Source: Paenibacillus curdlanolyticus YK9
Lineage (GTDB): Bacteria; Bacillota; Bacilli; Paenibacillales; Paenibacillaceae
Reading direction: 5' to 3'
DNA: 64,000 nt
Assembly: GCF_000179615.1 (NCBI RefSeq)
Contig: NZ_AEDD01000013.1
Location: 124,001 to 188,000, forward strand
The position numbers and the translations under genes were made by a program. Below the pieces are notes generated by a model, which had not been told where the DNA came from, searched no databases, and worked only from the letters and a program-made list of their open reading frames with translations. Shown here one piece after another: positions 7,752-16,776 of this stretch (positions within the stretch are counted from its first letter, which is position 1; the number at the start of each line of letters is the position of its first letter).

Positions 7752-10652
7752 CTATCGCGCGAAACGGTCGCTTCGAAGCGCAAACAGCTCTCGCAGCTCG
7801 TCGGTTGACAGCTCTGTTACCCATTGCTCCGACTGGCTCACGATCTGGTCGTTCAACGATTGCTTGCGATCGATCATCTGATCGATCCGTTCCTCCAGCG
7901 TGCCGAGCGTGACGAATTTATGAACCTGCACCTTCTTCGTCTGTCCGATACGAAACGCCCGGTCTGTCGCTTGATTCTCCACCGCCGGATTCCACCAACG
8001 GTCGAAGTGGAACACATGGTTGGCCGCTGTCAGGTTAAGCCCCGTCCCGCCTGCTTTTAACGAGAGAACAAAGGCGCAGCCCGGCGCGTCCGAATGCTGG
8101 AACCGCTCAATCATCGCATCTCGCTGCGCCTTCGGCACGCCGCCATGCAAATAAGGAACCGGCAAGCCGATGCGCTCCTCCAGCAGGCGCTGGAGCGTCA
8201 AGCCCATATCGACAAACTGCGTAAACACGAGGCATTTCTCGCCTTCGGCAGCAATTTCTTCGATCATTTCAACTAAGCGAAGCGTTTTATTCGAACGCTC
8301 AATGTCCCATGCGTCACCCGCTACGCCTTCTCCAAGGAGCAGCTGCGGATGATCGCATAGCTGCTTCAGCTTCGTTAAAGCAGATAAAATGAGCCCCCGT
8401 CGGCGCATCGGCCCTTCTTTGTCCAAGTGCTCCAGCAATCCCGAAACGATGTTTTCGTACAGTGCGCCTTGCTCTGCCGTAAGGGAAACGAACATCTTGG
8501 CTTCATTCTTATCCGGCAGCGAGTCGACAATGGCTGGATCGCTCTTCACCCGCCGCAGCATGAACGGCCTCGTCCACCGCTGCAAACCTGCGATTGCTTC
8601 TTCGTCCCGCGTCCGTTCGATCGGAGCAACGACATGCTGGCGAAACTCGCTAAGACGGCCGAGATAACCCGGATTAATGAAGTCGAAAATCGACCACAGC
8701 TCCGTCAGGCGGTTTTCCATTGGCGTACCCGTCATTGCAATCCGATGGTAGGCCGGCAGTCGCCGAATGGCGGCCGATTGCTTCGTATTGACGTTCTTAA
8801 TGTTTTGCGCCTCATCCAGGCACAGCGCGTTCCATTCAATCGACTCAAAATCCTCTTCATCCAGCGGCACGAGCGAATAGGACGTGATGACAACATCCGC
8901 AGCTTCAGCAGCTTCAACGAATGCCGCTCCTTTGTCCCGCTTCGGCCCATAATGGAGCATCACCTTGAGCTCAGGCGCGAACCTCTCAAGCTCCTTCTCC
9001 CAGTTGCCGATGACTGAGGTTGGGCAAACGAGCAGCGCAGGCCCGCCACGACCCTTGCCTTGTTCATACATCTGTTTCATGTACAACAGATACACAGTGA
9101 ACTGTACGGTTTTGCCTAGCCCCATATCGTCTGCAAGAACGGCGCCCAGGCCGAATCTTCGCAGAAAAACAAGCCACGACACCCCTTGCAGCTGATAAGG
9201 CCGCAGTTGCCCCCGGAATGATTCCGGCACAGTAATATCGGGAATTCCACCCGCCTGCTGCAGCTGCTCCAGCCATTGAGACAGATGGCTATTGAGCTCC
9301 ACCTCTGCCGCGAGGGAGATGCCCTCGTCCTCATCCTCGCCCATAACCGGCGAGGCACCCCGCAGATGAATTTCGAGAATATCGCGCAGCGTCAGCCCTT
9401 TTTTGCGTCCGACCTGCTTCATCCACCGTTTGATCCGTTCAATATCCTCCGGCTCCAGATGCACCCATTCCCCGTTGATCCGCGTCAGCTTCCGATTATC
9501 TTCTGCCAGCTTCATAAACTCCGCTTCCGATAGATCAAGATTGCCGACTGCCAGCTTCCAATCAAATTGCACCAGCTCGTTCAGACCGAACATGGGCTGC
9601 TCGGAGGAACCGACGGAAGATTTCATCTTAGCTTTCAGGCGGAACTTCCGCGTACGCACCGTCTCCCACCAGGAAGGAAGCAGGACAGGACAGCCCGCCT
9701 GCAGCAGCCTCAGGCTCGTTGATTCGAGGAAGCTGTACGCTTCCGAGTCGGTAAGCTCGGTGCGAAGCTGTTCGCTGCCAGGTTCGACAAGATCAGGCGC
9801 GGACGATTGCCACTTGCGCTGCTCGCGTTCCAGCCGCTCGCCGAGCAGCGGCAGCCATTCATCCGGCAGCGCTTCTTCTCCTGCCGAGACATATGCGCCT
9901 TTGCGATTGCGCTCTAGCGGCAGCCACGTCCCGCCATCCCGGTGCTGCACAGCTGGACGCAGCCGCCAGCCATGCTGCTCATCCGGCTCAGCCAGCTGCA
10001 GCGCCGTACGGAAAGGGAACACGTCCTTGCGAATTCCGGCCGCCACGAGCCAATCCTCTTCGTCTGCGGCGCCTCCTCTAAGCACGGCGGAACCGATGTC
10101 CGCCAGCGTAGAATGCCATGCAGCCGCAACCGGTTTATCCGTCTCGATCAGCTGGTTAACCGCAAGCGACAGCCACTCGTCTATCGCGCCCGGCTGGCCT
10201 GCTTTCTCCCAGCTTCTAAGCAGCTCAAGAAATTGCTCAGCGGCTGTCGGCTCGATATGCGCCGGTACATCGGCTTTCCAGGCCGGCTGTTCCACCGACC
10301 AACGAATGCTATCGGGTACAAACCAACCCTTCAGAAGCGCTTGGCGCAGCCATTCGGCTGTTGCCCGAATGCGAGCGCCGTCTTCTGTCCAATCAATGTT
10401 AAGCAGCCGAACATGCTGAGGCGCATCCAAATAATCGATAGCGAGCAGCGGCGGAAGCAGCAGCGTCGTACGACCGAAAGCGTCTTTATTCTCAATCTCT
10501 GCCCCATACCAAGAGGAGGTATGCCATGCGAACAGCAGCCGTTTCAAACGCGAGCCGTACGCGGTATGACGCTCCTCCATCACATACACGCCTTCGCCGG
10601 ATGCAAAGCGCGCATCCAATACGAGCGGCTGTTTGACGTCAAGTCCCCTCAT
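7752..10652 (-). CDS. SNF2-family DEAD/DEAH-box helicase
   Basis: A 966-residue SWI2/SNF2 ATPase. The N-terminal 480 residues are the poorly conserved bacterial SNF2-associated region. The helicase core begins near residue 490 with LRPYQLQGVSWLVFLRRFGL, followed by Walker A LADDMGLGKTVQ, motif Ia LLVCPTSVIGNWEKE, the DEAQ box LCLDEAQNIKN, motif III MTGTPMENRLTELWS and, in the C-terminal lobe, VFTQFVDMG, LSLKAGGTGLNLTAAN and the arginine-finger motif ATDRAFRIGQ. It probably remodels protein-DNA or RNA polymerase complexes in an ATP-dependent way (RapA-like role, inference). Its start overlaps the stop of the SWIM gene by four bases (ATGA), a pairing often seen in Firmicutes. Confidence 0.95.
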   Translation of the reverse strand: MRGLDVKQPLVLDARFASGEGVYVMEERHTAYGSRLKRLLFAWHTSSWYGAEIENKDAFGRTTLLLPPLLAIDYLDAPQHVRLLNIDWTEDGARIRATAEWLRQALLKGWFVPDSIRWSVEQPAWKADVPAHIEPTAAEQFLELLRSWEKAGQPGAIDEWLSLAVNQLIETDKPVAAAWHSTLADIGSAVLRGGAADEEDWLVAAGIRKDVFPFRTALQLAEPDEQHGWRLRPAVQHRDGGTWLPLERNRKGAYVSAGEEALPDEWLPLLGERLEREQRKWQSSAPDLVEPGSEQLRTELTDSEAYSFLESTSLRLLQAGCPVLLPSWWETVRTRKFRLKAKMKSSVGSSEQPMFGLNELVQFDWKLAVGNLDLSEAEFMKLAEDNRKLTRINGEWVHLEPEDIERIKRWMKQVGRKKGLTLRDILEIHLRGASPVMGEDEDEGISLAAEVELNSHLSQWLEQLQQAGGIPDITVPESFRGQLRPYQLQGVSWLVFLRRFGLGAVLADDMGLGKTVQFTVYLLYMKQMYEQGKGRGGPALLVCPTSVIGNWEKELERFAPELKVMLHYGPKRDKGAAFVEAAEAADVVITSYSLVPLDEEDFESIEWNALCLDEAQNIKNVNTKQSAAIRRLPAYHRIAMTGTPMENRLTELWSIFDFINPGYLGRLSEFRQHVVAPIERTRDEEAIAGLQRWTRPFMLRRVKSDPAIVDSLPDKNEAKMFVSLTAEQGALYENIVSGLLEHLDKEGPMRRRGLILSALTKLKQLCDHPQLLLGEGVAGDAWDIERSNKTLRLVEMIEEIAAEGEKCLVFTQFVDMGLTLQRLLEERIGLPVPYLHGGVPKAQRDAMIERFQHSDAPGCAFVLSLKAGGTGLNLTAANHVFHFDRWWNPAVENQATDRAFRIGQTKKVQVHKFVTLGTLEERIDQMIDRKQSLNDQIVSQSEQWVTELSTDELRELFALRSDRFAR

Positions 10653-12310
10653 GGTCGTATGTTTCCTTTCGCCATTTCTTCCTGAAGCGCGCGCAACCGA
10701 TAATATTTATCCGATAGCAAGGTGACATATCGGCTCCAAGTGCTCTGCTGATTGATTGCTTTGTACAGCTTCTCCATCTTCTTCATCAGCTTGACGGCTG
10801 TTTTATAACCCTGTCGATTACGCGAATTGATGGCATCGTCGATCGCCTGATGATAAATCGGCAGCAGCGCTTGCGGCTCCGCATTCGCGGCCTCCCGCAA
10901 ATCCTTCGCATCCAGATCCTCCGGCGACATGCCCATGAGCAACTGAAGATCCGCCCATTCGTTGAATCGGCCCAGCTCGATCCAATGATCGGCTAGCGAG
11001 CTGTACGAATAAGGCAGCAGCGCTACCATCCACTGCATCCATTGCGGATTGTCCGGCTGCGCAAGATCAGCTTCGCGGCACAAGAACAAGAAAGGCACAA
11101 GCGCCCGCGTATTGGCCGCCTTCGAACGGCGTTCGAAGAAAAATTGCATCCAGACTTGGAAGCTATCCCAATTGCGTTCGGTCAGCCTCGTCTGTGCATA
11201 CATCTGAACGAGCGGCTCGATCGGGTCGATCGGCGCTGCAGCCAGTCGGCCGGCAGCATCGCTGTCTCGGCCCTCGAACATATCCAGCGCAGCGAGGGCG
11301 ATGGGCGGGAAGGGCGCCTTCTCCTTGCTTTTCGCCGCATCGCCGCTCGCGCCATTCGGCTGCACCGCAGCCGCAAGCGCAACCTCCGGTTGCCCGTTTG
11401 CTCGGACTTCCGATTCCTTGCGTTCCAGTCGCGAACGCTCAGCGTCTCGCCAATAATCATCGTCCAGCCTGCCGGAAGTCAGGCTTAAATAAAGGAAATC
11501 CCAGCGAAACAGCTCATTCCATTCGTCACACGCTTGATTGCGCGCGTATTCCGTGACGACGTCAAACCAGTTGGACTGTTCATCCGTCCAATCCCGCCAA
11601 TGATGCTGCTCGGCCGCCAACGATTCGTATTGCTCGATCCATGGCTCCGCCATGCGGGTAAAGCTCATCTGTTGATAATATTTGCTGAATGGATCCACCA
11701 GCGTAAACGCCTTCTCCGCTTGGCGCAGCGTAAACAGGATTGCGAGCATCCATTCATATTTTTGAATCGACTTATCCCAATCTCGCGCGTAGCCCTTCAG
11801 ACCCAGCAAGACGGACTGCAGCGGATGAAGCGTGTACCGGCATTGCCGCCATGCTTCGCCAAACTGCTCCTCCATGCGGCTAACGATCTTCCGATGATCA
11901 GCGCCATTCACTTTGCTTTTCTCGGAAACCTCTTGCGCTGTTGATGACTGCTCCGGCAGCTTCTCTGGCGCAGCTAATCCCAGCAGCCGCCTGCGCGCAT
12001 CTTCCGGCGTTCGCATGCCTGATTTGGAGCATGCCGCAAAATAGACAGCCGCCATATGCTTGCAGTAATCCGTAATCGGACAAGTGCATGTACTATAGCC
12101 AAAATGGCCGACGTCCAGCATTACGCTGTACATGTCGGTCCCACGGACAGCACCAATCAACGTATCGCCTTCCACCAGCTTAACGCTCTGTACTCGCCCT
12201 TTTATATAGTAATCCCAGCCTCGTTCCGCAACTGCGGGGAGCATATGCTCCGCGAGCTCCGACTCTAACGATTGCAGCAGCAGCTGTTCCGTCTGAAATA
12301 AGGAGTCCAT
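10649..12310 (-). CDS. SWIM zinc-finger protein
   Basis: A protein of about 553 residues with a SWIM zinc finger near its N-terminus: YSTCTCPITDYCKHMAAVYF, which supplies the C-x-C-xn-C-x-H ligands. The rest is helical and lacks recognisable catalytic motifs. I place the start at the ATG at 12310, behind GGAGTGG, because an extended -10 element (TGGTATAAT) overlaps the longer in-frame ATG at 12343 and transcription would begin downstream of that codon. SWIM proteins of this type are commonly encoded next to an SNF2 helicase, as here with a four-base overlap, and the two probably act together on nucleic acid. The exact process is unknown. Confidence 0.9.
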   Translation of the reverse strand: MDSLFQTEQLLLQSLESELAEHMLPAVAERGWDYYIKGRVQSVKLVEGDTLIGAVRGTDMYSVMLDVGHFGYSTCTCPITDYCKHMAAVYFAACSKSGMRTPEDARRRLLGLAAPEKLPEQSSTAQEVSEKSKVNGADHRKIVSRMEEQFGEAWRQCRYTLHPLQSVLLGLKGYARDWDKSIQKYEWMLAILFTLRQAEKAFTLVDPFSKYYQQMSFTRMAEPWIEQYESLAAEQHHWRDWTDEQSNWFDVVTEYARNQACDEWNELFRWDFLYLSLTSGRLDDDYWRDAERSRLERKESEVRANGQPEVALAAAVQPNGASGDAAKSKEKAPFPPIALAALDMFEGRDSDAAGRLAAAPIDPIEPLVQMYAQTRLTERNWDSFQVWMQFFFERRSKAANTRALVPFLFLCREADLAQPDNPQWMQWMVALLPYSYSSLADHWIELGRFNEWADLQLLMGMSPEDLDAKDLREAANAEPQALLPIYHQAIDDAINSRNRQGYKTAVKLMKKMEKLYKAINQQSTWSRYVTLLSDKYYRLRALQEEMAKGNIRP

Positions 12311-12341
12311 CCATCCACTCCGTTCTTCGTGCATTCCATAC

Positions 12342-12350
12342 ATTATACCA
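12342..12350 (-). promoter_or_regulatory. Extended -10 promoter of the SWIM-SNF2 unit
   Basis: The minus strand reads TGGTATAAT, a perfect TATAAT preceded by the TGn extension. No good -35 is seen at 17 bp, which fits an extended -10 promoter. The predicted transcript start near 12335 decides the translation start of the downstream gene. Confidence 0.6.
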
Positions 12351-12386
12351 TAACCGAATCACGTTTCGCGCCAATTCACGCAAAGC

Positions 12387-12430
12387 AAAAGAAATGGGCT
12401 CCCGCAATCGCTCTCGATTGCTGAAGCCCT
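12387..12430 (-). terminator. Terminator after the Spo0B-type kinase gene
   Basis: GGGCT and GCAATCG pair with CGATTGC and AGCCC around a CTCT loop; on the minus strand the stem is followed by ATTTCTTTTG. It lies 13 bp after the kinase stop. Confidence 0.7.
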
Positions 12431-12442
12431 GTTTATAAATGA

Positions 12443-14209
12443 TTAATAGTGCGGGATTCGTACGGAGAATATGATACATTCTTCGGAATCGGATGTGACC
12501 TGCAGCGTTCCCTTATACATCGAGACGATCTGCTTCACGATCGGAAGCCCAAGCCCCTGATGGCCCCCATCCTTCTGCTTCGTGGAGTAGCCGGGATCAA
12601 ACAACTGCTGCGCGCTCAGCACCGTTTCCGGCGAATCGCATGTGTTGCGTATAACAAACGCGAGCTCCCCATTTTCCAGAACGCCCTCCAGCCTGATTAA
12701 ACGACGCTCCTCCGGATACTTCATAACCTCATCGAACGCATTGTCGATCAGGTTGCCGATAATCCGAGTCAAATCAAGCGATTTGATGCCCAAATCCAGA
12801 TTATCGAGCCCTCGGAACGAGCTTTCGAACTGAATCTTCCGTTCGACGGCTTGGGCAAACTTGGAACGAATCAGCGCCGCGATCGCGGGATTGCCGATGT
12901 TGATAAAATCGTTCGTCAGCTGCACATCGCCCGCCAATTCCTTCGTATAAGCTTGCAGCTCCGCCGTTTTCCCAAGCTCGGCAAGCGAATGGATCGTCTG
13001 CACATAATTAAGAAAATCATGCCGCTGCGCGCGTACGGATACGAGCAGCTGGTTCATTTCATCCACGTAGGTTAATTGGGCATGCTTCGCAATCTGGTCC
13101 TTGGATCGGCGGAAATAGCTCGTAACGATCACGACGGCGATCATGCAGAGAATCGTAATCACCGTAATAATGAGGCCGATATTCAAAAACTGCTCATCGA
13201 GCGAATCTTGAACGAATTGATAATCGGACACAATCGTCAAAATATACCGGTCAAGCGACTCGCCTTCCTTGCCCAAAATGCTCGAACCCTTCGGGATTTG
13301 GACCGGGATAAACGTTTTTAGCACATGCTTGCCGTTCGCATGCGTGTTCATCGTGACGGTGCGCCCCGTTCGATAGGACTCCTCCACGCTCTTCACATCG
13401 CCATCGTTTTGGTACGTATACTTGCCGTAAATGACCGGCTGCTGCGTAATATGTTCAACCCATTCGCCTACATCGTTTTTGGTGAGCACAGGCCCGCCTA
13501 GCGAAAACGTCGCTGGATTAACCGCTGTAATTTCAAGCAGCGAGGCATTCTCCTCGACCGCCCGCTTAATTAAGCGATTCACGCCGGTTGCGTCCTCGTA
13601 TTGCTGCATCATGGCATTGCTAATGTAAGGATCGATCAAATAGTTGGTCGAGCCGTCATAATAATAGCCCCACTTATAAATCTTATCGACATCTGTCGAG
13701 GCACTCTCGAAAGGGCCTGTCCAAAACTGCGGCAGCGTCTGTCCCCATTTGACGGAAACAGGCTTAAGCGCCAGCAGCTGCTGGAATGCGTCATACCAAG
13801 GGTCCCATGTTTTGGAACCGCGATTCAGCTCCTTCGGATCGGACGACTTCTCAATGATGATATCGTCTTTCTCACTGTTCTGCCGGAACAAGGAGATGTG
13901 CGTGACGTCCAGCTTGTTCGACAGCTCGGCGAGCTGGTCGTTCGTCACTTTGTCGATATCAGGATCAAGCGCATACTCCGCAGCGATCGACACTGCGCGG
14001 AGCTCCCGTCCGATCTGATTCTGGAACACCTCGCCCCCTAGCCGCGACTGTTCAATGGATAGCTGAATTTGCTTGGCAACCGCCAGCATCTCGTGGCGCA
14101 TCCCGTTTTCGAGTGACCGTTTGGCCATGAAGTAGTAAACTGTGTTGTTAATCCCGATCAGGACGATGACTAAGATAATGGCCAGCTGCCATCTATTGCG
14201 TCGCATCAT
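12443..14209 (-). CDS. Orphan sensor histidine kinase with Spo0B-type phosphoacceptor domain
   Basis: A 588-residue membrane kinase. The first membrane segment is WQLAIILVIVLIGINNTVYYF; an extracytoplasmic sensor of about 310 residues follows, then a second membrane segment (IGLIITVITILCMIAVVIV). The phosphoacceptor motif is RAQRHDFLNYVQTIHSLAE, the SpoOB_a alpha-hairpin type found in CitA/DcuS and YycG-unrelated kinases. The GHKL ATPase domain has RIIGNLIDNAFDEV, DPGYSTKQ and GGHQGLGLPIVKQI. The ATG pair at 14209/14206 follows GAGGAG. No response regulator lies next to it, so the partner is encoded elsewhere. It is downstream of the TPR gene by 60 bp. Confidence 0.9.
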   Translation of the reverse strand: MMRRNRWQLAIILVIVLIGINNTVYYFMAKRSLENGMRHEMLAVAKQIQLSIEQSRLGGEVFQNQIGRELRAVSIAAEYALDPDIDKVTNDQLAELSNKLDVTHISLFRQNSEKDDIIIEKSSDPKELNRGSKTWDPWYDAFQQLLALKPVSVKWGQTLPQFWTGPFESASTDVDKIYKWGYYYDGSTNYLIDPYISNAMMQQYEDATGVNRLIKRAVEENASLLEITAVNPATFSLGGPVLTKNDVGEWVEHITQQPVIYGKYTYQNDGDVKSVEESYRTGRTVTMNTHANGKHVLKTFIPVQIPKGSSILGKEGESLDRYILTIVSDYQFVQDSLDEQFLNIGLIITVITILCMIAVVIVTSYFRRSKDQIAKHAQLTYVDEMNQLLVSVRAQRHDFLNYVQTIHSLAELGKTAELQAYTKELAGDVQLTNDFINIGNPAIAALIRSKFAQAVERKIQFESSFRGLDNLDLGIKSLDLTRIIGNLIDNAFDEVMKYPEERRLIRLEGVLENGELAFVIRNTCDSPETVLSAQQLFDPGYSTKQKDGGHQGLGLPIVKQIVSMYKGTLQVTSDSEECIIFSVRIPHY

Positions 14210-14269
14210 TCGTTCGTTGCTCCTCTTTGAAGGATATGGCGCATCTGCTGCCGAATCGAATCGTACTGC

Positions 14270-14953
14270 TTATTGCGTCCAGCGCGCGAACAAGCTTAAC
14301 AAGGCCCAGCGGCGCTCCTGCCGTTTCTTGTATCGCGGGAGCTGTCGGTAAAGCCGTAATGAATCGTTAAGCGCTTGTTTCGCCTCCGCTTTGCGGCCCA
14401 GCAGCTGATTCAGCTTCGCCAGCCGGTAATAGCCCTCGCAGGAAGACGTCTGAATTTGCTGGAACGCTTCCAAGTCGTCTAACGCCTTCCCAGCATCCTG
14501 CTTGCCTATCTTTGCAGCTAATCGCAAATACGGCTGCCCATATTTGACCCGCGGATTTATCGAAAGCGCTTTACGAATTGCCGCTTCTCCCGCTTCCGGC
14601 TCGCCTGTATGTAACAAGCTTGTGCCAAGATCATCCCAATATTCAGCGGATTGCTCGACAGATTCTCGTTCTTGAAGCGGCTCTAACAGCTCTCTGGCTT
14701 GACGATAGCTGCGTTTGTCGATCAGCAGCTTTGCCAGTTCAAGCTTGGCAGACAAATCATTCGGATTCATATCCAGCAGCTGCCTAAGCTTGCGGATTCG
14801 TCCAATACGCCGGATCGGTTTGACTAAACTAGGTGATAAGCCGACGAATCGGCGGTCGATGATGTAGAGGATAACGACAAACGCGATGATGGCAAGAATC
14901 GGATTTCCAAAAATCGAAAGCAATAGTCCGAACAGCAAAAATTTTCCGATCAT
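14270..14953 (-). CDS. Membrane-anchored TPR protein
   Basis: A 227-residue protein that begins with a hydrophobic hairpin (MIGKFLLFGLLLSIFGNPIL then AIIAFVVILYIID), followed by a basic stretch and tetratricopeptide-like helical repeats with Asn-Pro boundaries (LDMNPNDLSAKLELAKLLID, WDDLGTSLLHTGEPEAGEAA, YRLAKLNQLLGRKAEAKQAL). The start at 14953 is chosen over a longer frame because AGGAGG lies six bases upstream. It probably serves as a protein-interaction scaffold at the membrane. It precedes the orphan sensor kinase on the same strand and may be co-transcribed; whether it interacts with it is unknown. Confidence 0.85.
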   Translation of the reverse strand: MIGKFLLFGLLLSIFGNPILAIIAFVVILYIIDRRFVGLSPSLVKPIRRIGRIRKLRQLLDMNPNDLSAKLELAKLLIDKRSYRQARELLEPLQERESVEQSAEYWDDLGTSLLHTGEPEAGEAAIRKALSINPRVKYGQPYLRLAAKIGKQDAGKALDDLEAFQQIQTSSCEGYYRLAKLNQLLGRKAEAKQALNDSLRLYRQLPRYKKRQERRWALLSLFARWTQ

Positions 14954-15229
14954 TGTTTTCCTCCTGCGCACAATAAACTCAGGCTCTATCATAGCATAAA
15001 AACTTGCTCCATCGAGATAATGTCCGCACAATTTAAAGTCAAATCATACAACCATGCGCTTCATTTCTCGTAAATACAATTTAATATGCAGCCGACTGGA
15101 TTAATAAATATGTTATTAATTCATTACCGTCATTTATTCTCGCAATTCTATTACGTTTCATTCAAATAACAGAATAAATTGATTACCATAATAATCAAAT
15201 TCCAAACTTTAGCTTCCTCTTGTTATTGC

Positions 15230-15258
15230 TTGTTTCCCCGTAAACCGTACGTTATATT
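15230..15258 (+). promoter_or_regulatory. Candidate sigma-A promoter of the ArsR-type regulator
   Basis: TTGTTT and TATATT are separated by 17 bases, about 85 bp upstream of the regulator ATG. The surrounding 390-bp intergenic stretch (14954-15343) is AT-rich and otherwise shows no gene. Confidence 0.5.
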
Positions 15259-15343
15259 GTTCATATGTACATTAATTGGCTTTTAGTACAAATCTCGTTT
15301 CCAGCTTCTGTTCTATTCTATTGATACTAGGAGAGTCGTTCAT

Positions 15344-16315
15344 ATGAAAATTGATACTACCTTGCATTCGCTTCCGATTTACGAAGCGCTGGCCAGCAAT
15401 GTTCGGCTTCAGGTCATCAATTTACTAGCTCGGCAGGATATGAACATCAAGGAGCTTGCGCAGGCCACAGGGCTCAGCAGCGCGATCATGACGATGCATG
15501 TGAAGAAGCTCGAGAAAGCTGGCATTGTTCAAGCAACGATGATTCCGAGCAAAGGCGGCATTAAGAAAGTGTGTTCATTGGTCGCCGAAGCGATTACGAT
15601 TGATTTTCCGCGCAAATGCGATTCCTCCTCAGGGCGTACCTATCACCAGACCGTCGTGTCTGTGGGCCATTATACCGACTTCGAAATCGAACCCACCTGC
15701 GGTCTCGCGACGACAGAGAAGGTAATCGGCGAATTCGACGAGCCTCGCTGCTTCCTCGATGCCCAGCGGTTTAATGCCAAAATTGTATGGTTCGGCCGCG
15801 GCTTCATCGAATATAAGGTGCCGAACTATTTATTGAAAGATGAAATGCCGGAGGAGCTTGAAATTTCAATGGAAATTTCATCTGTGGCCCCTTTCGTGAG
15901 CCAAAGCTGGCCTTCGGACATTGCTTTCCACCTTAACGGCGTCGAAGTTGGCATCTGGACAAGCCCCGGCGACATCGGCGGCAAACGCGGCAACTTTACG
16001 CCCAACTGGTGGTCGGACGAAGTGAACCAACATGGTTTGCTCAAAGTGATCAAAATAAATGAAAGCGGTACCTCCATAGACGGCAATCAAATCTCGAATG
16101 TTTCGATTAACGATCTGAAGACGCGAGAAAAGCAGTGGAATTTCCGCATCAGCGTCAAGGAGGACTCCCCGCGTGCCGGCGGCGTTACGCTATTCGGCTC
16201 CGGCTTCGGCAACTACAACCAGGATCTCGTGTTTAAGCTGTATTACCAGCAAAGCGAAGTGCCTGCTGCGAAGGCAATTGATGAAGCGGCGGATCGAACC
16301 GCAGCTTGCAATTAA
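15344..16315 (+). CDS. ArsR-type winged-helix regulator with large C-terminal domain
   Basis: A 323-residue protein. Residues about 10-80 are an ArsR-family winged helix (LPIYEALASNVRLQVINLLA, then NIKELAQATGLSSAIMTMHV for the recognition helix region). Residues about 85-310 form an extra domain rich in beta strand and Trp, including WSDEVNQHGLL and FGSGFGNYNQD, that resembles a carbohydrate- or ligand-binding fold only in general terms; I cannot assign it. Typical ArsR proteins are about 100 residues, so the extra domain is likely a sensor. The ATG follows GGAGAG with seven bases of spacing. It is monocistronic, with its own promoter and a strong terminator. Its targets are unknown. Confidence 0.85.
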   Translation: MKIDTTLHSLPIYEALASNVRLQVINLLARQDMNIKELAQATGLSSAIMTMHVKKLEKAGIVQATMIPSKGGIKKVCSLVAEAITIDFPRKCDSSSGRTYHQTVVSVGHYTDFEIEPTCGLATTEKVIGEFDEPRCFLDAQRFNAKIVWFGRGFIEYKVPNYLLKDEMPEELEISMEISSVAPFVSQSWPSDIAFHLNGVEVGIWTSPGDIGGKRGNFTPNWWSDEVNQHGLLKVIKINESGTSIDGNQISNVSINDLKTREKQWNFRISVKEDSPRAGGVTLFGSGFGNYNQDLVFKLYYQQSEVPAAKAIDEAADRTAACN

Positions 16316-16327
16316 CCTCCATAGGTC

Positions 16328-16377
16328 AAAAAGCTGTCTCACAACCGGGATCCCCCGGATGCAGAGGCAGCTTTTTT
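16328..16377 (+). terminator. Terminator of the ArsR-type regulator gene
   Basis: AAAAAGCTGTCTC pairs with GAGGCAGCTTTTTT, giving a long stem and a T-run just after the stop codon. The A-run on the left arm makes it potentially bidirectional. Confidence 0.85.
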
Positions 16378-16503
16378 GTGCGTGGATGCTATTGGACCTG
16401 TTTGAAACGCGCGGCATGGGCAGCAGCAACCATCAAGTATCACCTCGGATGCGCAAACGGACCGGAGTGCCGTTATTCGATATGTATAGCGCAACATTTT
16501 GAA

Positions 16504-16640
16504 TCTAACGGACACCACCGCCGTTATTGCTCGGTTTTCTCAGCTTGATCAGCCCTATTCGCATCAATAAGGACGCCTCAGTCCGTTACAATTTCATAAC
16601 GGCGCAATTTAGCCAAATAGCGGCTCTGGAGTCCGTTACG
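16504..16640. repeat. Intergenic TAACGGAC/GTCCGTTA palindromic repeat, single copy
   Basis: TAACGGAC occurs at 16506, and GTCCGTTA at 16581 and 16631, each with a CGTTAT or ATAACGG/ATAGCGG partner a few bases away. The arrangement matches the duplicated block at 32.1-32.7 kb, although the intervening bases differ. It fills most of the gap between the regulator terminator and the glutaminase gene. Confidence 0.65.
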
Positions 16641-16776
16641 ACGGCTGGCTGCCGGTCAATGTTGAGACAATTTTACAATCGAATTCGCGATTCGTATTGC
16701 AAGCGACTCCCCCTTCCGACTAGACTAGCAGTAAGATGACAAATCATGTAATTAAACGTATCGTACAGGGGCTGAG

